This document shows positions 43,181 to 50,487 of a DNA stretch of 64,000 nt, piece after piece. The stretch comes from a virus. The stretch lies in the IMG/VR virus record IMGVR_UViG_3300017989_000073, positions 45,108 through 109,107 of that record, one strand, 5' to 3'. The notes beneath the pieces are model-generated. The model saw only the letters and a list, made by a program, of their open reading frames with translations, was not told the origin of the DNA and made no database searches. The position numbers and the translations under genes were made by a program. Each line of letters starts with the position of its first letter. The stretch's first letter is position 1.

Positions 43181-43611
43181 GCCGAAAAGCCCTCCTGAAG
43201 GTCTTGGGAGAGACGCTGGGGGCTCCGAGTCCGCAGCGTTCTTCAGCCGCGTGGAAGGGGTTCTACGCGCCGTTAGGGCAGCTATCCGTCCCGATGAACC
43301 GGGATGGTGTGCAGCAGGCGTGGCCCTACCGCACCGAGACAGCAGAGGTAGTGTGGAAGCACGCCTCCGATCTCATCCCCAAACATCCCGAGTTGGATGA
43401 GGTTGACCTCCTGAAGAAGGCGATCGAGAACTCTGGTGTTGATCCTCTCGATCTGTCCCCGGAAGATTGGCGGCTCCTCGAAATGGCCATTGAGTGGCGC
43501 AAGGCGGGTGCTGCTTGGCAGAAGCGGCCTAGGATCGGGGGTAGCACGCCCGGTGGTCCGTACAATTCGTGGGGCATGGGGCATTGGCTCCCGAAGCGTG
43601 GAGCACCCTAG
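43177..43611 (+). CDS. Putative structural protein, unknown
   Basis: 144 residues. N-terminus MSRKALLKVLGETLGAP is helical with an LGE element; the middle, HPELDEVDLLKKAIENSGVDPLDLSPEDWRLLEMAIEWRKAG, is a helix pair; the end is Gly/Pro-rich (GGSTPGGPYNSWGMGHW). No match to a known family. ATGA overlap with the previous gene suggests they work together. Confidence 0.55.
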   Translation: MSRKALLKVLGETLGAPSPQRSSAAWKGFYAPLGQLSVPMNRDGVQQAWPYRTETAEVVWKHASDLIPKHPELDEVDLLKKAIENSGVDPLDLSPEDWRLLEMAIEWRKAGAAWQKRPRIGGSTPGGPYNSWGMGHWLPKRGAP

Positions 43612-43651
43612 CCCTTGTAGTACAACCCTCCGAGATGGTAGGTTTCAGGGG

Positions 43652-43852
43652 ATGCCGATCAGACCGGTAGCTTCACATATCGACGAGATCGAGGCTGAGG
43701 CCGACGCTGCGCCGGAGCCTGGGGAGGATTGGATCATGCTTCCATTTCCCAGTCCGGTCTACAAGGCCCTGTCCGACGCGGCGGCGAAGAAAAACATGAC
43801 GGTGGCCCAGCTGCTTGCTCGTGCCATCACGCTGGTGATCGAGGAGGAGTGA
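43652..43852 (+). CDS. Small helix protein, possible ribbon-helix-helix
   Basis: 66 residues. An acidic stretch (DEIEAEADAAPEPGEDW), then IMLPFPSPVYKALSDAAAKKNMTVAQLLARAITLVIEE, which fits strand-helix-turn-helix of the Arc/RHH kind. If real it may be a regulator. The 40-base gap before it carries GTACAACCC and GTAGGTTT strings; the latter also occurs at 3836 and 5572. Confidence 0.5.
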   Translation: MPIRPVASHIDEIEAEADAAPEPGEDWIMLPFPSPVYKALSDAAAKKNMTVAQLLARAITLVIEEE

Positions 43853-43853
43853 C

Positions 43854-44288
43854 ATGCCTTTCCCGACAGGATGGCCGCCAAGGTTCCCGAGCGGACAACG
43901 AAACATCCGATTTTACATCGCGGCGACGGCTACAGCAGCCTACGCCGATCGGGCCTACCTATTCGCCGATCAGGTTGGGGCAAACCCGTACACACCTCTC
44001 CCAGAAGTTCGTCCGGGGGAAGATGTGTCAGCCCCGGACTATAGCGGCCCCACCAACCTGGGGGCTCCCCCTCTAGGGACTGGGCAGCGCGGGGATGATC
44101 CCCACCCCATGATCTGGTCCGAGGAGATGATGATCATCAACAACGGGGTGTCGGCAATCTACTTCTCATTTGACGGTGTGAACGATCACGGACAAGTACC
44201 GGCGTCTGGCTCGATTCTGATGTCGCGGAAGGAAGCTGGGATCGCTGTACGCGGTAATGGCAACGATTTTGTAGTGTACGCGTGGTGA
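43854..44288 (+). CDS. Virion protein with FSFDG beta domain
   Basis: 144 residues. NIRFYIAATATAAYADRAYLFA is an N-terminal hydrophobic segment. The C-terminal 60 residues (SAIYFSFDGVNDHGQVPASGSILMSRKEAGIAVRGNGNDFVVYAW in outline) match a small beta domain found in head-tail or tail adhesion proteins of many phages. It begins one base after the previous stop. Confidence 0.6.
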   Translation: MPFPTGWPPRFPSGQRNIRFYIAATATAAYADRAYLFADQVGANPYTPLPEVRPGEDVSAPDYSGPTNLGAPPLGTGQRGDDPHPMIWSEEMMIINNGVSAIYFSFDGVNDHGQVPASGSILMSRKEAGIAVRGNGNDFVVYAW

Positions 44289-44292
44289 AGCG

Positions 44293-45126
44293 ATGGCCGG
44301 GAAGAAACCGTACGAACCTCCCCCGCTTGGCTTGCTAGGGATGAAGCTCGGTCAAGTCGCTAAGGCAATGGGACCGCTCCCCAAGAAGGGAGGGTACCAT
44401 TCCACGTCCACGCCCAAGACCTTGAGCCCCAAAACCCCGAAGCCCCGCCCGATCGAGGTGTTCAAGTACACCCCTTCGGGTGCTAAGGACGCCGATCCGA
44501 ATCTGGTCATGCTGAAGGTTCCGAAGCACTCGGTGGGGGTGGAGGCATTCGCCAAACGGCTGAAGGAGCTGGGGCTCGGTCTGGCGGTCGGTCACCCGAA
44601 GATTGAGACTGGCGGCTACTACCACATGGCCGTTGTCTCTAGGGCCGAGGCGAAAGCCGCGTCAGCTGAGAACAAGGGGGCGTTGATCGTTGGCAAGGAG
44701 CCGGCGAAGCCTAAGCCAAAATGGACTTCGGCCGGATGCGTCGTTATCGATTCGATGGATGACTTGGATCATGTCTACGTGATCAAGCCCTCGAACAACT
44801 ACGGACCTCCGAGCTTCCCGAAGGGGAGCGTGGACAAGGGAGAGTCCCTCCGACAGACGGCTCTTCGCGAGGTATGGGAGGAGACAGGTCTCCGCGTGAA
44901 GATCCTGCCAGGCAAGGTGTCCTACCTGGGGAAGTTCGAGGGGTCCTACTCCTGGACCCACTATTTCCTCGCCGTGAAGACGGGAGGGCACCCCCGCCCG
45001 ACTCGGGAAACCGAGTGGGCGCGTTTGGTGACGTGGGACGAAGCCGACCACCTGTTCCAGCACAACAAGCGGGACCGACACGTGGCTCGGCTGGCGAGAC
45101 AGGCGCTGAAGTACTACCAGCGCTAG
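44293..45126 (+). CDS. Nudix hydrolase with extra N-terminal domain
   Basis: 277 residues. The Nudix box is complete at 178-200: G-x5-E184-x7-R192-E193-x2-E196-E197-x-G199-L200. Nudix enzymes split nucleoside diphosphates linked to another group (oxidised NTPs, NADH, ADP-ribose, RNA caps); substrate here is not known. The N-terminal about 125 residues are an added domain with a Pro/Lys-rich start (GPLPKKGGYHSTSTPKTLSP) and VMLKVPKHSVGVEAFAKRLKELGLGLAVG. It sits among virion-type genes, so it might be packaged. Confidence 0.85.
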   Translation: MAGKKPYEPPPLGLLGMKLGQVAKAMGPLPKKGGYHSTSTPKTLSPKTPKPRPIEVFKYTPSGAKDADPNLVMLKVPKHSVGVEAFAKRLKELGLGLAVGHPKIETGGYYHMAVVSRAEAKAASAENKGALIVGKEPAKPKPKWTSAGCVVIDSMDDLDHVYVIKPSNNYGPPSFPKGSVDKGESLRQTALREVWEETGLRVKILPGKVSYLGKFEGSYSWTHYFLAVKTGGHPRPTRETEWARLVTWDEADHLFQHNKRDRHVARLARQALKYYQR

Positions 45127-45149
45127 GACGAGAGTTTGGGAGGCGGACG

Positions 45150-45431
45150 ATGGCGTGGTACTTCCTGCGGGTACCTCGGTGCAATACCCGAGAATCCGTT
45201 GAGGCTTTCAAACGTGAGGTGGCCAAGTTGGGGCGTGTTTACGAGCACGGCTTGGGAACCGAGGTGGACTCAACCGCCGGCTGGTACACGATCCAGGCGA
45301 AGGAGCCCTCGGTTCCAGATTTGCGAGACCGCCTGCATCGTTTGGGCATAAGCGTGTATATCGATCTCGTTGAGCCATTGATCAAGCCCATTGATGGGCG
45401 AGCTATCGCGCGGCAGCTGGCGTTGTTCTGA
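45150..45431 (+). CDS. Small alpha/beta protein, unknown
   Basis: 93 residues. WYFLRVPRCNTRESVEAFKREVAKLGRVYEHG and LRDRLHRLGISVYIDLVEPLIKP give a beta-alpha-beta shape like a small ferredoxin-like or ACT-like unit. No functional motif. GGGAGGCGGACG precedes the ATG. Confidence 0.55.
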   Translation: MAWYFLRVPRCNTRESVEAFKREVAKLGRVYEHGLGTEVDSTAGWYTIQAKEPSVPDLRDRLHRLGISVYIDLVEPLIKPIDGRAIARQLALF

Positions 45432-45457
45432 GCCGACTATCACTCTACGTCGTTTAG

Positions 45458-45811
45458 ATGTATGATCGCTACGTCATGTCGGCGTGGCTCAAAGCGCTAT
45501 GGAAGCGGTCCAAGTGGGTGATTTTGAGCGTTTCGGGGGCTGTGCTCCTGATTGTCGTTTTCATCCTCCGGGGTCTTTTCACTGGTCGTCCCTCCAAGCC
45601 TCCACCGAAGCCGGGAGAGCCGCAGCCGTTGCCTCCTGTTGACGAGCGGATCACGGAGCGGGTGGCACAGGCTGAAGAAGAGGCGACCGTTGCTCGCATT
45701 GAAGCCAAGGTTCGCGCGGATGCCGACCGTGAGCAGCTGGAGCGCATCAACCAGGTAGAGGACGGGGCTGAGCGTCGCCGTCGCCTCGCCGCGATGTTGA
45801 GGAGATTGTGA
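45458..45811 (+). CDS. Small membrane protein with coiled-coil tail
   Basis: 117 residues. One membrane segment (WVILSVSGAVLLIVVFILRGLF, about 20-41), a Pro-rich linker (PSKPPPKPGEPQPLPPVDE), then a charged coiled coil (ERVAQAEEEATVARIEAKVRADADREQLERI). Topology fits a holin-like, spanin-like or other membrane accessory protein. The first ATG is used; MSAW at 45476 is the alternative. TATGAT at the start could be a -10 box. The next gene overlaps by one base. Confidence 0.55.
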   Translation: MYDRYVMSAWLKALWKRSKWVILSVSGAVLLIVVFILRGLFTGRPSKPPPKPGEPQPLPPVDERITERVAQAEEEATVARIEAKVRADADREQLERINQVEDGAERRRRLAAMLRRL

Positions 45812-46419
45812 TGCAGCATCTTATCGAAGAGTACAACCGACTGACTGGTGTTGGTCCCTCGCTCACTGAAAAGGCGTCGGCCGACCCCATGCTGGGGGTC
45901 CTGGCCAAGGCATTCTCCGTCAAGGCCGTCAAGCCGGCGGACGTGAAGTTCCTGCGATACCGGAAGGTTGGAAAGGGCGTGGAGCTGGAAGACAAGGCTA
46001 GCCGCCTGGGCGGGATTCTGACTTCAGTCGAGCCTCGTGATGCTGACCCGGGCGATCTTCTCGCATTTTTGAAGAGTCACGGGGCGAAGCCGGCTCCGAA
46101 GGTTGAGGCGTTGGATGAGTCGGTCGCGAGGACCATCCTGAAGCAGATGGGGGGCTCCGGCCGCCTGAAGGCGATGATCGGCGCCAAACACTTCATCGAC
46201 CACGGCCAGTCCCTCTCCTTCCAGTTCCCGAATCGCAAGCGGTCCAAGGGGAATTACGTGAAGATCACGCTCCGCGGCGATGACACCTACGACATGGAGT
46301 TTTCAGTCATCAGCGGCGGTGGGACCAAGGTGAAGAAGGTCAAGACCTACTCTGGCATCTACTTCGACCAGCTTCAGCCGCTGTTCACCGAGTGGACGGG
46401 GCTCCGGCTGAGGCTGTGA
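45811..46419 (+). CDS. Putative head-targeted protein with LIEEYN tag
   Basis: 202 residues. N-terminus MQHLIEEYNRLTGVG belongs to the shared tag group. About 85-200 contain EALDESVARTILKQMGG, with an LDE that could be a cleavage site, and a compact end domain (FIDHGQSLSFQFPNRKRSKGNYVKITLRGDDTYDMEFSVISGGG in outline) that is beta-rich. Unknown function. ATG overlaps the previous stop; the end overlaps the J-domain gene. Confidence 0.55.
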   Translation: MQHLIEEYNRLTGVGPSLTEKASADPMLGVLAKAFSVKAVKPADVKFLRYRKVGKGVELEDKASRLGGILTSVEPRDADPGDLLAFLKSHGAKPAPKVEALDESVARTILKQMGGSGRLKAMIGAKHFIDHGQSLSFQFPNRKRSKGNYVKITLRGDDTYDMEFSVISGGGTKVKKVKTYSGIYFDQLQPLFTEWTGLRLRL

Positions 46420-46718
46420 TGGACTACTCGGACGCACAGGTTGCGGAGGTCATGTCGAAGTTGGGTGTTGACCACTCCGATCTCGTGCGTGCGCAGTCGT
46501 GTCAGCGGTCCCTGGAAGCCCTCCAGCGGCGTGTGAAGGGGACCTACAAGCTTGTAGCTCTTGAGTGCCACCCGGATCGAACCGGGGGAGACGATGAGAA
46601 GACTGCCCTGTTTCAGCTAGCGACCCATGTGGTACAAGAGATCGAGTCAATGAAAGCCCATTCTCATTCTCGGCGAGTGAGGTGGGCTGTGCGAATTCGC
46701 TCTATGAGCGTGACGTAG
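46419..46718 (+). CDS. J-domain-like protein
   Basis: 99 residues. An HPD triad (residues 51-53) stands after a helix RRVKGTYKLVALEC and before DRTGGDDEKTALFQLATHVVQEIESM, as in helices II and III of DnaJ domains. The HPD loop is what stimulates the ATPase of DnaK/Hsp70. The rest lacks Gly/Phe and zinc-finger parts, so it is a J-domain-only protein. It could steer host DnaK during infection or virion assembly. Short J-like domains also occur in T-antigens and phage proteins; the call rests on the triad plus helix pattern. Confidence 0.65.
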   Translation: MDYSDAQVAEVMSKLGVDHSDLVRAQSCQRSLEALQRRVKGTYKLVALECHPDRTGGDDEKTALFQLATHVVQEIESMKAHSHSRRVRWAVRIRSMSVT

Positions 46719-46727
46719 GGGACGACT

Positions 46728-47747
46728 ATGGCATCCATTCTTGAAGAAGCTCGCAATCTTATGCCGGGTAGGGCTCGGAAGCATTGGTCCCTGACTGCGG
46801 ATGGTGGACTCGAAGAGGGGGCTCTCGACGATTTGTTCTCAGATGATGACGAGGACGAAGAAGAGGACGAGAGACTTTACCAGCACTCGATGGCTGAGAT
46901 GCAGAAGATGATTCCGCGCCTGAACAAGGCTCAGCCTCGCTTCCGTGCGGCGTTAGAGAAGATGAGTGGTTATGGGGGGTGGACCTCTTACGGGGCTGCT
47001 ATGCGGCATGGACGGGTGTTCGTTCCCTTCGGCACCTTCGCCGCGCTGAGTCTTCAGCTCAACCACGTGGACAATGCGGGCGTGATTCGGATGTATCGTG
47101 TCGAGTACGAGGTCTCCCCCAGGCACTCAAAACCGAACGATGTTCGCGAGGTCTTCTTGCGTATCAACGGCACGGTGCGTCGGAAGGGTACACAGGCGGA
47201 CGACCGGAAGTTCGAGAAGACGTTCTCTTTCGATCTCGGCAGAGGCTCCAAGTCGAATCGGTACGACAACCCCGGAGCGGTCTTCGCGAAGGCTCGACCC
47301 GTCTTCGCGAAGCTGAACAAAATGATGCCGAAGGGCATGAAGGAGTCCGTCGCCGGGGCTCCCGGAGCTTTCGCTGTCTCGGACGCTGAGCCTTCGACGC
47401 TGGAGAAGATGAAGGCCGACCTCATCGACCGCTGCCGCAACCCCCGCTGGGAGTACCCCTCGTGGGCGCTCCCGAAGGTGGAGCTGGACGAGGCAGAACT
47501 TTCTGCGCTGAAAATGTCTAAGTGGGACATAGCGGCTCTGGAGAAGAATGTGCGCGGTCCGAACGACGTGTTTTCCAAGGCTCTGAAGATCGCGAAGGCG
47601 GGCAATCCAGTTCCGTGGAAGCTCCTGTATGCGGTCTTGAACCACCTGAAGAAAAGGCGGTCTTGGGATGACAGCACCCCTTCGTCCGAGTATCGCGACG
47701 AAGAGGGGCTGATCGGCAAACTCGAAAAGAACATGAGGCGGTACTGA
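46728..47747 (+). CDS. Putative head-targeted protein with SILEEAR tag
   Basis: 339 residues. Starts MASILEEARNLMPGRAR, very like the T4 capsid-targeting peptide with its IAEA end. GGLEEGALDDLF and an Asp/Glu run (DDDEDEEEDE, about 40-49) follow. About 85-190 are beta strands (VFVPFGTFAALSLQLNHVD, VIRMYRVEYEVSP), and the rest helical (WKLLYAVLNHLKKRR). No known domain. Confidence 0.6.
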   Translation: MASILEEARNLMPGRARKHWSLTADGGLEEGALDDLFSDDDEDEEEDERLYQHSMAEMQKMIPRLNKAQPRFRAALEKMSGYGGWTSYGAAMRHGRVFVPFGTFAALSLQLNHVDNAGVIRMYRVEYEVSPRHSKPNDVREVFLRINGTVRRKGTQADDRKFEKTFSFDLGRGSKSNRYDNPGAVFAKARPVFAKLNKMMPKGMKESVAGAPGAFAVSDAEPSTLEKMKADLIDRCRNPRWEYPSWALPKVELDEAELSALKMSKWDIAALEKNVRGPNDVFSKALKIAKAGNPVPWKLLYAVLNHLKKRRSWDDSTPSSEYRDEEGLIGKLEKNMRRY

Positions 47748-47749
47748 GG

Positions 47750-47950
47750 ATGGGGGACCGCGAGGAACACCTGGAGGCGGTCAAGGCCCGTCTCCGTCTG
47801 AAGGTCCCCGGCCTGAAGAAGTCGATCGGTGCCGGGGACGTTGTGCGAAAGGCGACCGAAGCGCTCGGGATCGAGCACTGCGACGACTGCGACGAGCGCA
47901 AGGAACGCATGAACCGCTGGCTTCGGTTTGAGGCCTACCTGGAGGAGTAA
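47750..47950 (+). CDS. Small CDDC helical protein
   Basis: 66 residues: LEAVKARLRLKVPGLKKSIGAGDVVRKATEALGIEHCDDCDERKERMNRWLRFE. The CDDC...R...N pattern at the end recurs in small uncharacterised phage proteins. A single Cys pair may bind a metal together with a partner. It begins two bases after the previous stop. Confidence 0.6.
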   Translation: MGDREEHLEAVKARLRLKVPGLKKSIGAGDVVRKATEALGIEHCDDCDERKERMNRWLRFEAYLEE

Positions 47951-47955
47951 GAGGC

Positions 47956-48510
47956 GTGCGAAGGTTCTTAGCCATCTTTGTTCTTGGTGTGGTTGGTTGT
48001 GGTGGAGCCCAGCGCCCCGATCTTCACCCGCTGGTGGCGGAGGATCGTCGCCCGGAGTCGCGAGCGCTACCTGTCGACGCAAGATCGGAGCCTCTGCCCG
48101 CGGACACTCCGCTGGACCTGCCCGAAGGGTACGTCATGCCAGTGGACCGTGGGGAGTGCATTCCCGAGGCCGGTTTTGAGCTTCCAGCATCGGACGAGCC
48201 TCAGGTCGTTCCCGGACCCTGTCCCGAGCATTCTGGTATTTTCGTGTCGGAGTCTCGGGCGAATCGTGATGCCATCTACCGCATCCGCTACACGGAGCTG
48301 CGTCGAACCTACGAGTCGGACCGCCGTGTGTGGGCAGCTCACCGCGACCTATACGAAGCACAGGTAGCGGCCGACCGTGAGGAGATTTCGAGGCTCCAGC
48401 CCAGCTGGTGGGAAAGACACGATGGTACGATCTTGACAGCGGTTGGGGTTGTAGTCGGGGCGGCTGTGACGGTTGCGATTACGTTCGCGGTGAATCAGGT
48501 ATCGGAGTAA
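47956..48510 (+). CDS. Predicted unimolecular spanin (u-spanin)
   Basis: 184 residues. The N-terminus MRRFLAIFVLGVVGC is a lipoprotein signal with lipobox VVGC and lipidation at C15. About 157-180 (ILTAVGVVVGAAVTVAITFAV) are one membrane helix near the C-terminus. An outer-membrane lipid anchor plus inner-membrane helix in one chain is the plan of T1 gp11-type spanins, which fuse the two membranes in the last lysis step. The periplasmic part is Pro-rich then helical (YRIRYTELRRTYESDRRVWAAHRDLYEAQVAADREEIS in outline). GTG start after GGAG. Confidence 0.7.
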   Translation: MRRFLAIFVLGVVGCGGAQRPDLHPLVAEDRRPESRALPVDARSEPLPADTPLDLPEGYVMPVDRGECIPEAGFELPASDEPQVVPGPCPEHSGIFVSESRANRDAIYRIRYTELRRTYESDRRVWAAHRDLYEAQVAADREEISRLQPSWWERHDGTILTAVGVVVGAAVTVAITFAVNQVSE

Positions 48511-48513
48511 TCC

Positions 48514-50487
48514 ATGGAGGCTATCTTCACAGAGGCTCAGCGTGTTGGTCTGCAGGCTCTTGCAGAGGGCACGATAGACGACCAATGGATCAAGGGTGTG
48601 CGGGCTGGATGGAAGGCGCTGGCGAAGCAGACCAGAAAATTCAGGGGGCGCCGGTCAAAGGCCCCGAAGATTGACTTCCAGTACATCTACGATGCCTCGG
48701 AGGGCGGTGAGGCAGCACTCCAGAACGTCAAGCGCTACATCGGTCGGCTCCGTGACGACCTTCTCCTGAACAAGGGCTTCTGGGATCTTCCCTCTGAGGC
48801 GCAGGGGAAGAAAGAAGTCAGCATGATCCGGCGCTACAAGACCAAGGTCATCGACGAGCTGGACGCTGCCGAGGAGGCGATCGATGACGGGATCATGCGT
48901 GTCACGGGAGCCAAGACCGACGCGCAGGAGGTCGACCGCTTCGGTCACACCGGGTACTGGTACAAGCGGCTCCAGAACGACAAGGAGAAGTTCGACTGGT
49001 ATCTCAACGGTATCGGCGTCAACGTAGACAATGCCGTCGAGGAGGCGGACAAGGCAATCTCTGGTCGTCTCCTTCGGCATCTGACGAAGATCCTCGCCAC
49101 GTCATACTCCTACTCCATGGAGTACCCGACCACGGGGAGCGAGAAGTGGCGGAGCAAGAAGCGCTATGTGAAGAAGCAGGTTCCCATCGATTGGGGCGAG
49201 CACGAGCCTGAAGTGGTGCACCTTGGCAAGGCGACGGTTGTCTTCCAGGACATGCCGCGCATCGGGGATGAGCCACATAGCATCATCTCACCGCGAAAGG
49301 TAGGCTCGCATAGCTATACGAAGTCGGGAGGCTCTGAGACGAAGCTGACGTCGAGGACGAAGTACGGCGGCGGATACATGCACCCTCGGCGGCGAGCAGA
49401 ATTCGTCGATGGGCTCAAACAGGCCCAGGGGATGCTGCGGGCAGTCCGCCTCGGCAAGCTCTTCCGCGGGCACTTCATTGTGGAGCCGAAAGAACGGGCA
49501 GGCACGAACCAGCACGGTGCCCATTTCGGTGTTGGTGGCAGGTATTACCGCAAGGGGGACAAGATCCACCTCTACGGCAGCCTGAAGGTGCACGATATTC
49601 CAGGTCTGGCGATCCACGAGATCGGCCATCGGTACTGGTACAAACACATGACCAGGCAGGACCGGGCCAACTTCTCGAAGTGGTTCGGTGACGTTCCGGC
49701 TGTGTCCGAGTACGGGGGTGTGAGCCCAGCTGAGGACTTTGCCGAGGTCTTCATGTTCTACGTGATGAAGCAGAAGCTCACCAAGGACCAGCACGATCGC
49801 TTCCGGCAGTTCATGACTGGGCACCGGCCGCGCACAGAGTCGCTGGAAGAGGGCACGGCCACGAAAGCTCAGAAGTGCAAATACTGTGACGAACCCGCCG
49901 CAGTCAGCCTCATCTGGGCAGACGGTCGGGCCTACATCCCCGTCTGCAAGGCACACGAGCGCAAGGCGCGCAACCAGATAGCCTCGCAGAACGACTCCGT
50001 GTGCGACGTGAAACAGGTCGAGCAAGGGCCGATTGCCCCTCGCGGGCGCATGGAGCAGGCTCTGCGCCCCGCTCTCGACTTCGTGGAGGAGGCACCTCCG
50101 GGCGCTTACTTCGGTCTGCAGGCGGACCCTCGTCGCGCAGAGAGCGCGCTGGCCGAGGCTCCGGCAGAGTCACCCCCACGTGCGTCCATTGGACGCAGGG
50201 ACACTCCCCGCGGTGCGCTATTCCGGAAGCGCACGAGTAGCGATATGCAGGGGGTCAAGGCCGGAAAGCCCATCAAGCGCTCAACTGGCAAGGGCGTGAA
50301 TCGTCGGGGTCAGGACTCTCGGGGAAGCGTGGAGCGTCCGGACCGAACTCGGCAGGAGATTCCCGATTCCTTGTTGCAGATGCTGGGGTCGGACTGGTCG
50401 ACCATGCAGGCTCGGCGCGTGCACGACAATCGCATGACCATCAACATTGACGGAGTGAGATACTCGGTCTACACGAGGAAGGGCTGA
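48514..50487 (+). CDS. Large protein with gluzincin-type metallopeptidase domain
   Basis: 657 residues. H368-E369-I-G-H372 inside LAIHEIGHRYWYKH and the downstream SPAEDFAEVF (E407, E411) are zinc ligands and catalytic Glu of a gluzincin. The N-terminus MEAIFTEAQRVGLQALAEG recalls the T4 capsid-targeting peptide. A zinc-ribbon-like CKYCDEPAAV...CKAH (about 453-482) and a disordered tail with SLEEG, LAEAP and VEEAP sites follow. May be a packaged protease or an internal virion protein. Coupled to the next gene by TGATG. Confidence 0.7.
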   Translation: MEAIFTEAQRVGLQALAEGTIDDQWIKGVRAGWKALAKQTRKFRGRRSKAPKIDFQYIYDASEGGEAALQNVKRYIGRLRDDLLLNKGFWDLPSEAQGKKEVSMIRRYKTKVIDELDAAEEAIDDGIMRVTGAKTDAQEVDRFGHTGYWYKRLQNDKEKFDWYLNGIGVNVDNAVEEADKAISGRLLRHLTKILATSYSYSMEYPTTGSEKWRSKKRYVKKQVPIDWGEHEPEVVHLGKATVVFQDMPRIGDEPHSIISPRKVGSHSYTKSGGSETKLTSRTKYGGGYMHPRRRAEFVDGLKQAQGMLRAVRLGKLFRGHFIVEPKERAGTNQHGAHFGVGGRYYRKGDKIHLYGSLKVHDIPGLAIHEIGHRYWYKHMTRQDRANFSKWFGDVPAVSEYGGVSPAEDFAEVFMFYVMKQKLTKDQHDRFRQFMTGHRPRTESLEEGTATKAQKCKYCDEPAAVSLIWADGRAYIPVCKAHERKARNQIASQNDSVCDVKQVEQGPIAPRGRMEQALRPALDFVEEAPPGAYFGLQADPRRAESALAEAPAESPPRASIGRRDTPRGALFRKRTSSDMQGVKAGKPIKRSTGKGVNRRGQDSRGSVERPDRTRQEIPDSLLQMLGSDWSTMQARRVHDNRMTINIDGVRYSVYTRKG

